From assembly GCA_015179025.1 (NCBI GenBank), contig WHUX01000076.1, positions 124,001 to 188,000 of the forward strand: a stretch of DNA of 64,000 nt, in the 5' to 3' direction. The stretch is from Terfezia claveryi (lineage: Eukaryota > Ascomycota > Pezizomycetes > Pezizales > Pezizaceae). Of this stretch, positions 46,945-57,174 are shown piece by piece; the stretch's first letter is position 1, and every line of letters begins with the position of its first letter. The notes beneath the pieces were generated by a model. It saw only the letters and a program-made list of their open reading frames with translations. It did no database searches and was not told the DNA's origin. The position numbers were made by a program, and so were the translations under genes.

Positions 46945-47244
46945 TTGGAAAGACAGACTCACGTATGCCTACACTGTAACCATCCAATTGAAGACGGGTA
47001 CCATGTTATCTTCTGCTGCCCTTACCATCAGAAACAACGTCGCGAACTCATAGGGAATACCTCAACATGGGAGGAGCTAGACAAACCAATCTGGAAGAAA
47101 GAAGATAGCCAAGATAATATATGGGATGCAGTGGAGGCGTACTTTGCATACCTATATCACACCTCTTGCCGGGCGTTAGACTTAAACTGTTTGAATAAAC
47201 CGGACACTATTCATCCTAATTATAGACTCACTAGCCAGCAGTAG
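46945..47244 (+). pseudogene. LINE reverse-transcriptase C-terminal zinc-knuckle remnant
   Basis: The frame reads HVCLHCNHPIEDGYHVIFCC and continues to ELDKPIWKKE and NIWDAVEAYFAYLY, ending at a stop. C-x2-C-x8-H-x4-C is the terminal knuckle of fungal Tad/RTE-like LINE polymerases after RNase H. A second, more decayed copy lies at 49396-50017 with the same tail (DLDRPIW...RWNAVEAF). The upstream polymerase is missing here, so the copy is 5' truncated. Confidence 0.65.
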
Positions 47245-47685
47245 GATTCAGTGGAATATAATAAGAGATGTGTAGAGTTAACTTCTAGCAGTCTAGCTGA
47301 TGGGATTGGAGGCCAGCCTCCCTATCATTCATCTTGTTGTTCTTGCAGTGGCTTCAGGTGGCTGATCGCGGCATTGAATTTAGATGCAACAACATCAATG
47401 TAAGGGTTGTTTTCACTCCGGCGAAGTTGAGTACCTGTCGGGATTTATTTGCCTTCGTTCTGCTTGGGTTGTCTTCTCTCTGCTTGGGTTGTTTTCGTTC
47501 TGTCAGCAGTCTATTCGCTCTGTTTGGGTTGTCTTCGCTCTGTGAGTTATCTTCGTTCTATCTCAGAACCTTTGTTGATTGTTGCAGATATTCCTATTTT
47601 TAGTAAGCTTAATGATTACGTGACTACTCTCAGGTGACTGCCAAGACGCAAAATGTGTACCTGCTCAAAATAAAGTAACCAAACT
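47245..47685. repeat. TCGCTCTGTTTGGGTTGTCT degenerate repeats
   Basis: Around 47456-47570 a roughly 20-bp unit based on TTCGTTCTGCTTGGGTTGTC recurs four or five times with drift. The rest of this interval shows no gene. Confidence 0.6.
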
Positions 47686-47752
47686 GATCACAGGACTGCC
47701 ATCACGGGACTGCCATCACGGGACTGCCATCACGGGACTGCCATCAGGTGAC
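47686..47752. repeat. 15-bp minisatellite GGGACTGCCATCACG
   Basis: Four head-to-tail units are preceded and followed by partial ones (CAGGTGACTGCCAAG also occurs just upstream at 47633 and downstream). Non-coding. Confidence 0.9.
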
Positions 47753-48660
47753 TGCCAAGGCTCTACCCTTACTCAAAAAAATGTCAACTTCGTACCAATT
47801 CTGTGTAACACGCCAATTATGTCTGCCGAAAAGCGAGTTGGATGTTAGTATGGTAGGCACAACACCCTACATAGGTTGGATGTGATGCGTAGTGTAGCAC
47901 GGCATCGAGTACCGTCTTGCAAGATAAAATGCATCAAATATCTACAACTACCTACGGAGTACTGTACTTACCAACATCCGCTAAGCTCTAGACACAAATA
48001 TTCCAGTTTATTACTCTACGGGGTGACCGTGAGAGTGTACGCAATCTTGAGAAGCTAAGGGCGTATCACATGATCTTGTTCGGTACGTACAGCTGCGTGA
48101 GGTTGAAATGGTAATCAGAATATTGATATATTTACTTGAAAGTAAAACAGTCGTTTGTATTCTTATTGCTATAGTAGCAAGGCTCAATTATATTCTTATT
48201 CTATTTACACACTTTTACCTCCAATTGGGCTTCCTTGACCTACATTTAGTACCATAACCTCCCTTACTCGATTGTGTTCCACCAGCATGGCTCATCCAAT
48301 ATCGAAGGTCTGTCCATCCTAATGTCCAGCTATAGTTTGATTGGCTGGGACCTCAGCATTATCCATCGGCTCTTCCATGGATTGCTATATTAATTGATCA
48401 AATTTGTGGGGGGAATTTTCAAATACTCTTGCATCCTCGTGACCCAAGTAGAGCATAAGCGCAACTCTGGGTGCATATTAAGTAAGCATAACCCACCACT
48501 GGCGTGTAAGTGATGCGATGTATTTGAAGTATACAAAATTGGGCATATAAGGAAGAAGGAAATAGAGCGGTAGTAGTCAGTTATTACAGTAGCTAGCGAA
48601 CGACTACGAAACCTCTCGCCTCAATCGGCACCAAAACATCTGAGCCTTCCAGCGAGGTTG
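47753..48660. other. No gene seen
   Basis: AT-rich stretch with no frame above 60 codons of recognisable content. Confidence 0.5.
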
Positions 48661-48662
48661 TC

Positions 48663-48750
48663 CTTACGAGCGTACAATATAACTACCGGTGTCTAGGCAA
48701 ACCTGGCTCCCAGTGATCACGTTTTGTCCTAGCAGTTACACTCTCCAACA
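48663..48750 (-). repeat. Inverted relative of the candidate LTR start at 22049
   Basis: Read on the minus strand it begins TGTTGGAGAGTGTAACTGCT and continues through AGGACAAA, GTTTGCC and TATTGTACGCTC, matching 22049-22136. Homology stops after about 90 bp, so only the end of the element is shared. Confidence 0.6.
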
Positions 48751-48959
48751 TTCCGTCTGCGGGGTTGTGAATTGTCAGACTGTCAGCTTCTCAGCTTGTG
48801 ATTGTTCGAGGTAATGGTAATTATACCCAATATAAGGAGTAGTTATACACAGGCTGTATCCTCACTTAAAAAACCGAATTATTAAAACTTGATCACAACC
48901 ACAATCCTCAAGCCAACTGTTATAACATCATAGAATTATGATATTAATAGTTCTATTAT

Positions 48960-49101
48960 TGCGGTATATAGGCGTTGGACTTCGCAGATTAACTTGCCTC
49001 GTCCTGAATCCACCCGGGTTTCCGGGTGGCTCCTCATGGTCCCCTTACTGAGACCGAATAGAAGTAAGGAGTATTTATTAAAATAAAATCAAAAAAAAAA
49101 A
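48960..49101 (+). repeat. Dispersed ~130-bp repeat with poly-A end, copy 2
   Basis: It matches 24481-24614, including GCGGTATATAGGCG, the hairpin CCACCCGGGTTTCCGGGTGG (here fully paired) and the closing A-rich tail. Confidence 0.7.
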
Positions 49102-49395
49102 TCCTTTGTTATGAATCTACCAAGCCCAACCACAAAGAGCTTTAAATTATGCGGGTCATCTCGGTCAGAAATCCTATCCTTCCTACGTATGTGTTTGCGT
49201 CTGCTAGCTCTGCCATATTCCATAGCCCGAAGCGGGCACCATTCCTGTTCCAGTCGCAAGATTGAGCCTATAATCAGTGAACCCTGATACTTGTGGAAAA
49301 GCAGTGGATGACGAAAGCAAGGAAACTTAAGTGCCTTGCGGCAAAACAAAGTAACTTCTCCCGGCGAGACTATCGTGTGTAGGACTCAGGGGGCG

Positions 49396-50017
49396 CCTCC
49401 TCTTCCGGCGAGGCCTTCGTATACAAAGCTGGAGAAGGCCTCTACAGCATTCCAACGTTCGTCGTTCTCCTCCTGGATCCAAATTGGCCGGTCCAGGTCC
49501 TTCCAGTCCTGAGGGTTTCCCATGAGGTTTTTGTAGTCGTTGAGGTCGGGACAGGAGAAGACAAGGTGTTGTCATCTTGTATGGGATAACCACACGTACA
49601 TGTAGGTACTGGTCTCTGCCTTTTTGATAAAGTGTAGCCAGTATTTCTGAGGCCCCCGGTTTGTTCGTAGACATTTGTATGCTGAGAGGACGCGTCGATT
49701 CCACTCTCGTCTTCTGACACCCTGGTGCTGCCTGTGCCTGACTTCTGCCGGCTTTGGAAGCTTACCTGATGCCCCCGTTTGGCGGGGGGATTGTGCCAAC
49801 CAGACTACTGATGCCCCCATTCCGTGACTATGGAGGGAGCAAGGGAGTCTTGTACTAACGCTGAAGCGAAAGGCCGAAGGCAGATAGACGGTCGGCTGTC
49901 TTCGTTTCCTGAGATGCCGATGTGGGCTGGAGATGGTGGTGTCTTGTTGGTTAGATTCTCGTTCGGAATGATAACCATACGCTCAAAGGTATCGCAACCG
50001 CGCTGTCTTTGACTCAC
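49396..50017 (-). pseudogene. Decayed LINE 3' part: RNase H and zinc-knuckle remnants
   Basis: From the right, the minus strand reads PAHIGISGNED (RNase H core), then after an inserted ultra-short element VLSAYKCLRTNRG. It then reads CTCGYPIQDDN, FSCPDLNDYKNLMGNPQDW and DRPIWIQEENDERWNAVEAF before TGA. Three frames are needed, so several small indels have broken it. It is homologous to the remnant at 46945-47244. Upstream polymerase absent. Confidence 0.65.
49777..49807 (-). mobile_element. Ultra-short element in LINE remnant, copy k, perfect 11-bp duplication
   Basis: The 31-nt insert ends GTGCCAACCAGACTA and starts GTTTGGCGGGGGG. CTGATGCCCCC flanks it at 49766-49776 and 49808-49818. Removing insert plus one flank (42 bp) restores the continuous LINE reading TEWGHQVSFQSR. 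Confidence 0.85.
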
Positions 50018-50044
50018 CTTTTCGGAACATTATCTGTGATTCGT

Positions 50045-50055
50045 TAGTCTGGTTG
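50045..50055 (+). mobile_element. Ultra-short element, copy l, perfect 9-bp duplication
   Basis: Only TAGTCTGGTTG (11 nt) is inserted, between GTGATTCGT (50036-50044) and GTGATTCGT (50056-50064). Confidence 0.85.
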
Positions 50056-50072
50056 GTGATTCGTTGTCGTCG

Positions 50073-50086
50073 TGCCAACCAGACTA
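50073..50086 (-). mobile_element. Ultra-short element, copy m, perfect 9-bp duplication
   Basis: TGCCAACCAGACTA lies between TTGTCGTCG (50064-50072) and TTGTCGTCG (50087-50095). It lies immediately next to copy l, in opposite orientation, and their duplicated targets abut. Confidence 0.85.
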
Positions 50087-50109
50087 TTGTCGTCGGGACC
50101 TTTGAGACT

Positions 50110-50680
50110 CTCGTTTTCGGTTATCTCGTTGCTGCCTACATCTAAGTAGTTTGAGTATCCGATAGGACAGGTTCTGGCACGACTCTCGTTATCTCGTTAT
50201 CTGTTATTCTCGTAGGGAATTTTACCCCACTGTCGGCCTTAGCACTCGGCCTTGGCCACTAGAGGTTTCTTGTATATATACTTCCCTTTCTCGCACTCTT
50301 TCTTCTGCTCCCCATCCAACGTCTAGTATCTTAGATACAATACAGTACTGGGTCTCTCGCGTCCTTGACCCCCTTCGATTGCGCCCCCCTTCGTATCTGC
50401 CTCTCGTTCTGCAGCCTTGCTGCCTCCTGCTATACATTCCCACACTCGTGTAAGCTCTTATGCGAGTGTCAGTCTTGCCCTTGCCCCTTGTCCACTGAAT
50501 TGCCTGCCATACCCCTTGGTCGCCTTGCCCCACTGCCATCCCGTTACAAAAGGCATTACCACAGCGTAAGCAATATAATATACTCTTTCCTCTTTCAAAC
50601 AAGTATTATAAGTTAACGTCTCCATTTATATATAGTCCCTGGGAAAGAATAAACAACGAAATGATTCGGGGGTTGTGACA
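50110..50680 (+). mobile_element. Candidate Gypsy-type LTR remnant, 3' end defined
   Basis: Homologous to 38080-38520 and ends GGGGGTTGTGACA, the inverse of that copy's TGTCACAACC start. A second partial copy of its last ~90 bp (GTAAGCAATATAATATACTC...) follows at 50700-50790. The left boundary is unclear. Confidence 0.5.
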
Positions 50681-50799
50681 ACCCCAGGCTCAAAGGCATT
50701 ATCACATCGTAAGCAATATAATATACTCTGTCTCCTTTCAAACAAGTATCATAAGCTAACATCTCCATATTATCTATAGTTCTTTGTGGGTTCGAAAGC

Positions 50800-52050
50800 T
50801 TTATAGGCTGTTCCCTTCCCTGCACCGTCCTACCAGTCACTGCGGTAGCGACATACCATGCATCTCCACACGCATGTGTAAAGTGCCCAGCAATGTCTGG
50901 TGTGTTTTAGCTGAAGTAATCCCCATACAGCCGACTGCCGTCAGAAAGCGTCGGTGGCTCACTCCTATAGGCTTTCGATTTCGGTCGGGAAGTCGGGTTT
51001 GGGTTGTCTCTTTGGGACACGTTCTATTGATTCTTGCTTCGGTAGGCGGATATGGAATTGCAGTGTGGCAGGACCAGTTAACTTATCCTTTAATAACCCC
51101 ACAGACTTCTATGTTCAGGCATAGGAAAAACATCACGAGGCGACTGGCTCTTTGCGAGTAGTCTAACCTTGAGATGGCTGTGCAGAGCGCCTCTAAAACT
51201 ATCAAAGAAGATGGTTTCTGAGGGTACAATGCTCTTCGCACAAACTGACTCGGGTCAAACGGTCAGTGTAGCATTCATATAGGTATGGGGACTTTGTCCG
51301 CCTGCCGTGGTTGTTGCAGTGCAAGGGTGGGTTTTTCTACTCCTGACAGGATCAGGTACGAACAAAAGGATAGGAATACACAAGGGAAGGAAGGGTAGAA
51401 AGCCAGAACTTCGAGTTCTGTAGGTGCTTCCTACCATGGAGGAAAGGACCAAACAGCGAAAAGAAAACGGAAGGTCTTGGGATGATGGGATCTGGACAGG
51501 GCTTTTGACTCATGGTTTCGGGATGATAGGAGTGGTTCAGTTTCCTTTGTATGAAGTTGGAGTTTCCTCTGTTCCGTTCTGCTCTGTTTGCTTTGGTGAT
51601 TTTTTTTTTGAATTTTTAGATCGTTTTGTTTCTTGTTTGGGTCTGTTTTTTTTCCCTTTTTATTTGACTTAGTTATAAATGGTTGTCTTTTTTCCACTTT
51701 CTCCTTTTCACACTTCACCGTGAATCGTGATATGTATTCGCAACCTACCACTTGGCTGCCAACAGGTTTTCGCTTGCGCCCAACCCAGCCATGTATACTG
51801 ACGTACTTCGAGTTGGATACGGTAAAGCATTCGCCGAAGCCACGGCAACCCAGATTGTATAAATAACTAAGTGGGTCAATTCCTTTTTTTTTTTAGGAAA
51901 ACCAATTGTATCTCTATTCCGCTCCTTGGTGGATGACCTTGGGAGAGGTTCATGGTTTGTATGTACATAGATCTGCAACCCAGTCGCACATGAGAGCCAG
52001 CATCGTAATGATGAAGGTGAAGTTACCTACCTATCACCTGGCTATTGCTA
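50800..52050. other. No confident gene
   Basis: Overlapping short frames without recognisable domains. A T-rich stretch lies at 51594-51665. Confidence 0.4.
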
Positions 52051-52053
52051 CGA

Positions 52054-52160
52054 TGATGCCAGCCGATGCCAAGTGCTGTACAAAGACCTCCTGTGGAGAT
52101 GAGACCAACTGCAGATGGCCTCACCAGTGTTCAGGGAAGTCTCTGTATACGTATGCACGT
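52054..52160 (+). pseudogene. Fragment of a cysteine-rich secreted hydrolase-type gene
   Basis: The frame reads MPADAKCCTKTSCGDETNCR then WPHQCSGKSLY. It matches the better-preserved fragment at 54350-54730 (PADIKCCT.TSCGDGGDCRW). The paired CC...C...C..C module is one I recall in front of fungal lysozyme- or peptidase-like secreted proteins. Only this module is present, with no start or upstream signal peptide, so it is a remnant or a single exon. Confidence 0.45.
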
Positions 52161-54280
52161 TAAAGTTTAATATCAAAATAAACTTGCTCTAATGGGCCCA
52201 CTAGATTCGAGTGTTGTGGAGGTCGGGGAGGTACATCCCAACTACAAAACTGCAGTCGCTAGTTAGAAATGCCACCCTGGCCCAATTCCTTGGTGCTGTT
52301 CACCGTGTATGGTGTTATGTCAACAAACTTCGTGATTATGGCCTTGGGGTGGTGGTTGGCTTTCTTGTAGTAAATTGGTACCGGTAGGGCTATTGCCTAG
52401 TGAGCCATAAACAACTACTCTAGTAGGGTCAAATAAGTTCATTTGGTATCTTTTCTAGGCTTTATAGCCAGAGTGGTATACCTTACTCCGTATTGTATAT
52501 ATAGTATCAATATTGTACATTTATAGAAATGACATAAGTGAATACACTTGTATGGTTTACTTAATAGCTCTGAAGATATAGAGTTGTGATTATTTTGAAA
52601 CCTGTATTGTATTTATCATTGTGATTAGATACTAGTATGGAAGAGCTGCCATGATCTCCTTCTCATTCGTCTAGTCTTTGCTTTATGTTGTGGCATGAGC
52701 ATACACAGTACAGAGCTTTTACCTTTTTCCAGATGTTAAGATTGCTATAAGAAATTGAAGTTTCCATACCCAAGGCTAGTTATAGAAATGAGGTAGTGCA
52801 TAAGTACAGTACTAATGCCTTTGGTGAATTCCTTTGAATAGTTTTGGAGACTAGAGAGCAAGGCAAAAGGCAAAACAACTGGGAGGTAGTCATTTGCTCC
52901 CTTCTCCGGACCACTCGTAAGTGAGTGGAAGAAAGCCACGATAATTTCCATCTCCAATGAAATCATTATAACATGATCCATCTGTAGCTGAAGTGTGAAG
53001 AGAGTGCCTGGATATTTCTTCAAGCTTTCTTTCACTCTCAGCCTTGGACTTAAGGGTGCCAATTATAATTGCAGCAGAGACCTTCTGCTCTAAATTCAAC
53101 AGGGATCAAGCTAGTGATATTATCCAATGTCCATTGCGTGATTTTATATGTCATGTTGGGCTTGCAGTCGGGGCTGACATCCATTAAGCCTATAATGTTA
53201 TGGTTAATAAGTTAATACAGGGGCTGGAATGTGAGATAGATGAAGGTCATCTAATTTGTCTCCGCCATACGTCATGGGCAATTATCAGCTGGTGTTAAAA
53301 ACAGTACCCTAAGTAAAACGTTACCAAATTAGTGCTATAATTGTACTTTCAAGGACTTCAGTCCTGCAGAGAAGTGTAACTCAAGTTTGGGTTAGAGATG
53401 TGCGCTGTCTTGTTGGATCTGGGAGTTTTTTGATATGTATAAAAGGAAATCTAATATTTGATATTTGTCCCACGAGGTTAACTTTTTGTTGGCTTCTCTA
53501 TTTCACAAAGATCTTTGCTGTGATTTGTTGTGAAACGATACAGTATTACTCTACAATACATTGTCTTATATCTACTGTTCCCAAACGTCATCCCTTGGCC
53601 GGTAAGACACGGCCACTTGCATAAATGGTATTGTTCAATTCGAGTCCTGTGTTCGTTCGTTGGCTATATTTACGATACTGCATCGGCAACTGTCAATAAG
53701 GCTCTGCCAATAGGGTTGAGCAGGAATGCAGCCAGGGCCACTCTCTGATTAAGTAGCATATTGTTATCGCAGCTCTAGAATAAGTCGAATAGCAAAAAAA
53801 AAACTTCCACTTTTACCTAGCGTTCTGTGTTACAACAAGTTCTAAGTAGGTATCTGTCAATTCCAGTCCGCACCCTGGACTGAATCTCTCCGCTTTACAT
53901 AGTATAGACGTGCAGCTTAGTTCAACATCACCTCTTGATACATATGGACCAGCATCAGGTCCAATGACCCTAAGGTGGACCTCCTTGTACGGCGGCCCAA
54001 ACTGTGATTCGATTGTAAGTCTCGATCAGACCCTCTATGAATTCCATGGTAGGTACTTAGTATTATCAAATATCTGGGGTTGCCATCGGAGGTGGTTTAG
54101 GCTCCAGCTAGATACCGCAGCTCGAATCAAGAAATTGATAGTTACCTAACGCATTGTGAACTTCGACGGTGGTTGTCGTCTTTCAATTCCATATCTCCGT
54201 CTATAGATAATACGAGTGCGATCATATCAAAATCTTAAGAGGTGATTGTGATACTGGAGGGTCGAAGGGAGTTTACCTAG
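52161..54280. other. No confident gene
   Basis: The minus frame 52890..53099 (EQKVSAAIIIGTLKSKAESE and on) looks mildly coding-like but is isolated and unrecognised. The rest is AT-rich. Confidence 0.4.
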
Positions 54281-54339
54281 CTTCTCGTTGATTTTTTTTT
54301 TTATTTTTTTTAATTTTTTTGTATACAGAGTACAGCGCT

Positions 54340-54780
54340 CCTTGAAATTACGCAGCCCTCTATCATCCCTCTCCTCTTGGTCGCGGCGGGTGCTGCTTAG
54401 GCCTCTATCAACGGACCCAGTTCCGTTGGGGGGACTCCAGGAGTCTTCGTCAGCACCGCCTCCTGTGAAGACAGTAGTGGTACCGGTTATTGCCCCAAGG
54501 ACCCAGCCGATATCAAGTGCTGCACGTAGACCTCCTGCGGAGATGGGGGAGATTGTAGATGGGGCCTGGGACAGCCAGTGTCAAGGGACTACAGACTCCA
54601 GTAAACCCCCTTGCTATGGATATATTCTCGAGAATGTCAGTCTTCTAACCTCAATATATACTTGCTGTAAACAGGTGCCAAGGCCCCACCAACTTCAAGT
54701 TCTGCATACCTACCACCAGCCTGGTTTGAAGAGATATTTTCCAGATCGCCACGGGCGGTATGAATGAAACAGCGGAAACT
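54340..54780 (+). pseudogene. Cysteine-rich secreted hydrolase-type gene with stops
   Basis: One frame gives a signal-peptide-like IIPLLLVAAGAA, a TAG (54398-54400), ASINGPSSVGGTPGVFVSTA, then YCPKDPADIKCCT, a second TAG (54527-54529) and TSCGDGGDCRW. Further modules (QCQGTTDSSKPPC, a possible intron, PTNFKFC) follow in other frames. The tandem Cys modules are the pattern I recall from fungal secreted cell-wall hydrolases. Two TAG codons at positions where Gln and Lys are expected, plus frame changes, mark it as dead. The exact enzyme class cannot be named. Confidence 0.55.
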
Positions 54781-54979
54781 GGTAGGACTATTGCCGAGTG
54801 GGACATGAATAACACTCTAATCTCAGGGACAAATATGTTATTTGATATGTGCGGCTGGCTACAACTTGAAGGCTGGGGCCAGAAGATCTGGAATGTGGAG
54901 GTTGATAAGGATCCCAATGCCTGGAGTTACCGGAGGGTTATGAAAGTCGGGGTTTTTGTCACCGCTAACCATAGGTAAA

Positions 54980-55506
54980 TGAAAGCATTCATCGTTGGCC
55001 GAGACAAAAGTTGTTTTAATCATTAAAAATGCACAGGGACCTCAGCCATGTTTCGTTCTTTTCTGAAATATCAATGAATGATCAAGCTGAAAAGTGCACT
55101 CTCGTACACATGCTAGAGTTAATTTAGGAACATTAGTGGAATGGATAGGCAGAGTTTCTTTTATTCCCGATGTACTATGTAGGAAGTAATGCCAAGTATG
55201 AAGACTGAATTCAGACTACCTTTTATCGCACGTGAGCAGGTAAATAATCAATTCAAATTGTGCTCCATTTCCAAAATTATGAAACAGAAACACTTTACCA
55301 TTAGGATACCACAATTCTCAGACAGGGGCTACTAAGCAGAATGCTACTAAGGAAAGCAAACCACAGATTTGGGAACTTCAGAAATATTGTCAAGTGCATT
55401 GTGCAGTAATCATCTTTCCGATTGACTATCTCACTGTACGGTTGCAGGGGGAACTGGTCCTGGCACGATTAAGGGCTTGGTCTTCGATAGGCCCTTAATT
55501 GCATTG
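54980..55506. other. Intergenic, no gene seen
   Basis: AT-rich DNA downstream of the oxalate decarboxylase stop codon. An inverted TTAAGGGC...GCCCTTAA (55470-55499) lies just past the stop and could act as a 3' hairpin. Confidence 0.45.
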
Positions 55507-57174
55507 TCAGACAAGTGGAGAGTATCCTAATGGATTTGATCCTTCGTTAGTCATGGAGCTCGTTCCGGACATTTTCAATCGGTTTGCCTTACGAACCTTC
55601 ACAACTTGTGCTGGGGTTAACGCAAGCCACTGCCCCAAACTGAAGTCACTGAACTTCCCAGCCTTGAGGACTTCAAGGACCACAACATCTTCGGTTCCGG
55701 TATTCTCAATGTAGTGCGTCCAACTCTTAGGGATGTAACCGACATCTCCTGCCTGGTAATCAAAGGTCCTTGAATTACCCTGAGCGGCATAGACACCAAT
55801 TCTTGCCTGACCCGACAAGAAGAAATTCCACTCATCTGAGGACGCATGCCAGTGGATTTCACGGAGAGCTCCCGGCTTGATGGTCAAAAAAGCGGCAGCG
55901 ACATTTTCAGCGATGGGGAAAGTAGTCGCATCAAGGATTTTGACTGTTCCACCTGGGCATTGGACGGGTATCTGCTGAGACCAGTGATAAGAGTAGGACT
56001 CCTGATTGGGAAGGATACCAGCAGAGCCAGTGACATTTTGTTCTTCAATATCTTTTGGTGGGATTTTACCAGGAAAGATGAACTGTTCTTCCTGAGGAAT
56101 ATCATCGAATTCGGCAAGAGGAAGCTGAAAGTTTTTCGCCAAAACCTCTTTCTGAGAGACAGTCAGCCTGGGTGCATTTGCTCAACATGGTGCGTCTGTA
56201 GGTACTCACGGGATTCCTCGAGAATGTTTCAGAAACACCGAAAGTGCTGTCCTCAGAGAATGCACCATCATCGAAAATGAGCAAAAACTCAGTTCCGTTT
56301 TCAAGACCTTGGATTGAATGAGGAACACCACTTGGGAAGAACTTCACAGTCCTGTTAGCCCAGGCCTAGGGACATTGCAAGCGAGCAATATTAATGACAT
56401 ACCCAAACATCACCCTTGGAGACATCATCAATGAACGTTTGTCCATCCGAGTTGATTGCGGCTATCCGGGCAGAACCGTTGAGCATCAGAGCCCATTCAC
56501 CAGCAGTATGCCCTACAAATTCAATCAGCATAGGCTCTGATAGTGCGCTTGGGGCGGGGCAGTGTATAAGGTGCGTGAATACAGTGAAGCTCGCGATACG
56601 ACCCAGCCTCCAGTCTCATGTTAACACCAGCCATCTCTTTTGAAATTGGAAGATTCCCAATATTCTGCTGCCTCGAGAAACCAGCTTTGTCATGACCCAA
56701 TCTTTCATGTCCGCGTTAGTCGAAGACCTGAATCAATGAAGCTGAAACGGGGCTAAAGCACGCATACTTCACATGACTCAATGCAAGCGGCCATTCCAGC
56801 TGTGCCACAGACCCCTTGTCGGTGATTGGAGGTGCAAAACTGTCCGGATGTTGCTTCTCAAGTGGAATATTCCTGTTACTTGCGATCGTGCCTCCACGGT
56901 TGCCACGCAAAGGTTGTGGATTGTCGATATCATCGAAGTCCAGGAATCCACCCTCGGGTTCATCAAGCTTCTGCCCAGGGGCGTATTCAATCTTGTCTGG
57001 ATGAGTGTTCTCAGTTGGGAATGGGTAAGACTCATCATAGCCTCTTAGGGTCGTTGGTCCCCTCAGGTCTCCGGAAAGGGTATAGGTTTTTGTTGCCTCC
57101 AACGAAATTGCTGCGGGCGCGGCGAAACACTTGGAAACAACTCCGAGAAAGACCAGCACAAGCGAAGGATGCAT
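55507..57174 (-). CDS. Secreted bicupin oxalate decarboxylase, five exons
   Basis: Exons are 56768..57174, 56583..56701, 56403..56512, 56210..56341 and 55507..56151, encoding 470 residues. All four introns (58-70 nt) are GT...AG with CTAAC, CTGAT or CTGAC branches and keep the frame. [20 protein letters not shown] is a signal peptide. Cupin 1 has the Mn ligands H175, H177, E181 and H220 (HWHTAGEW...VPHSIQ). Cupin 2 has H356, H358, E363 and H402 (HWHASSDEW...WTHYIEN). By family it converts oxalate to formate and CO2 with Mn and O2, outside the cell or in the wall. Length and both metal sites are those of functional enzymes. The codon before ATG 57174 is GTG in the same frame, so 57174 is the first true ATG. 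Oxalate oxidase is less likely because two complete cupins are present. Confidence 0.92.
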
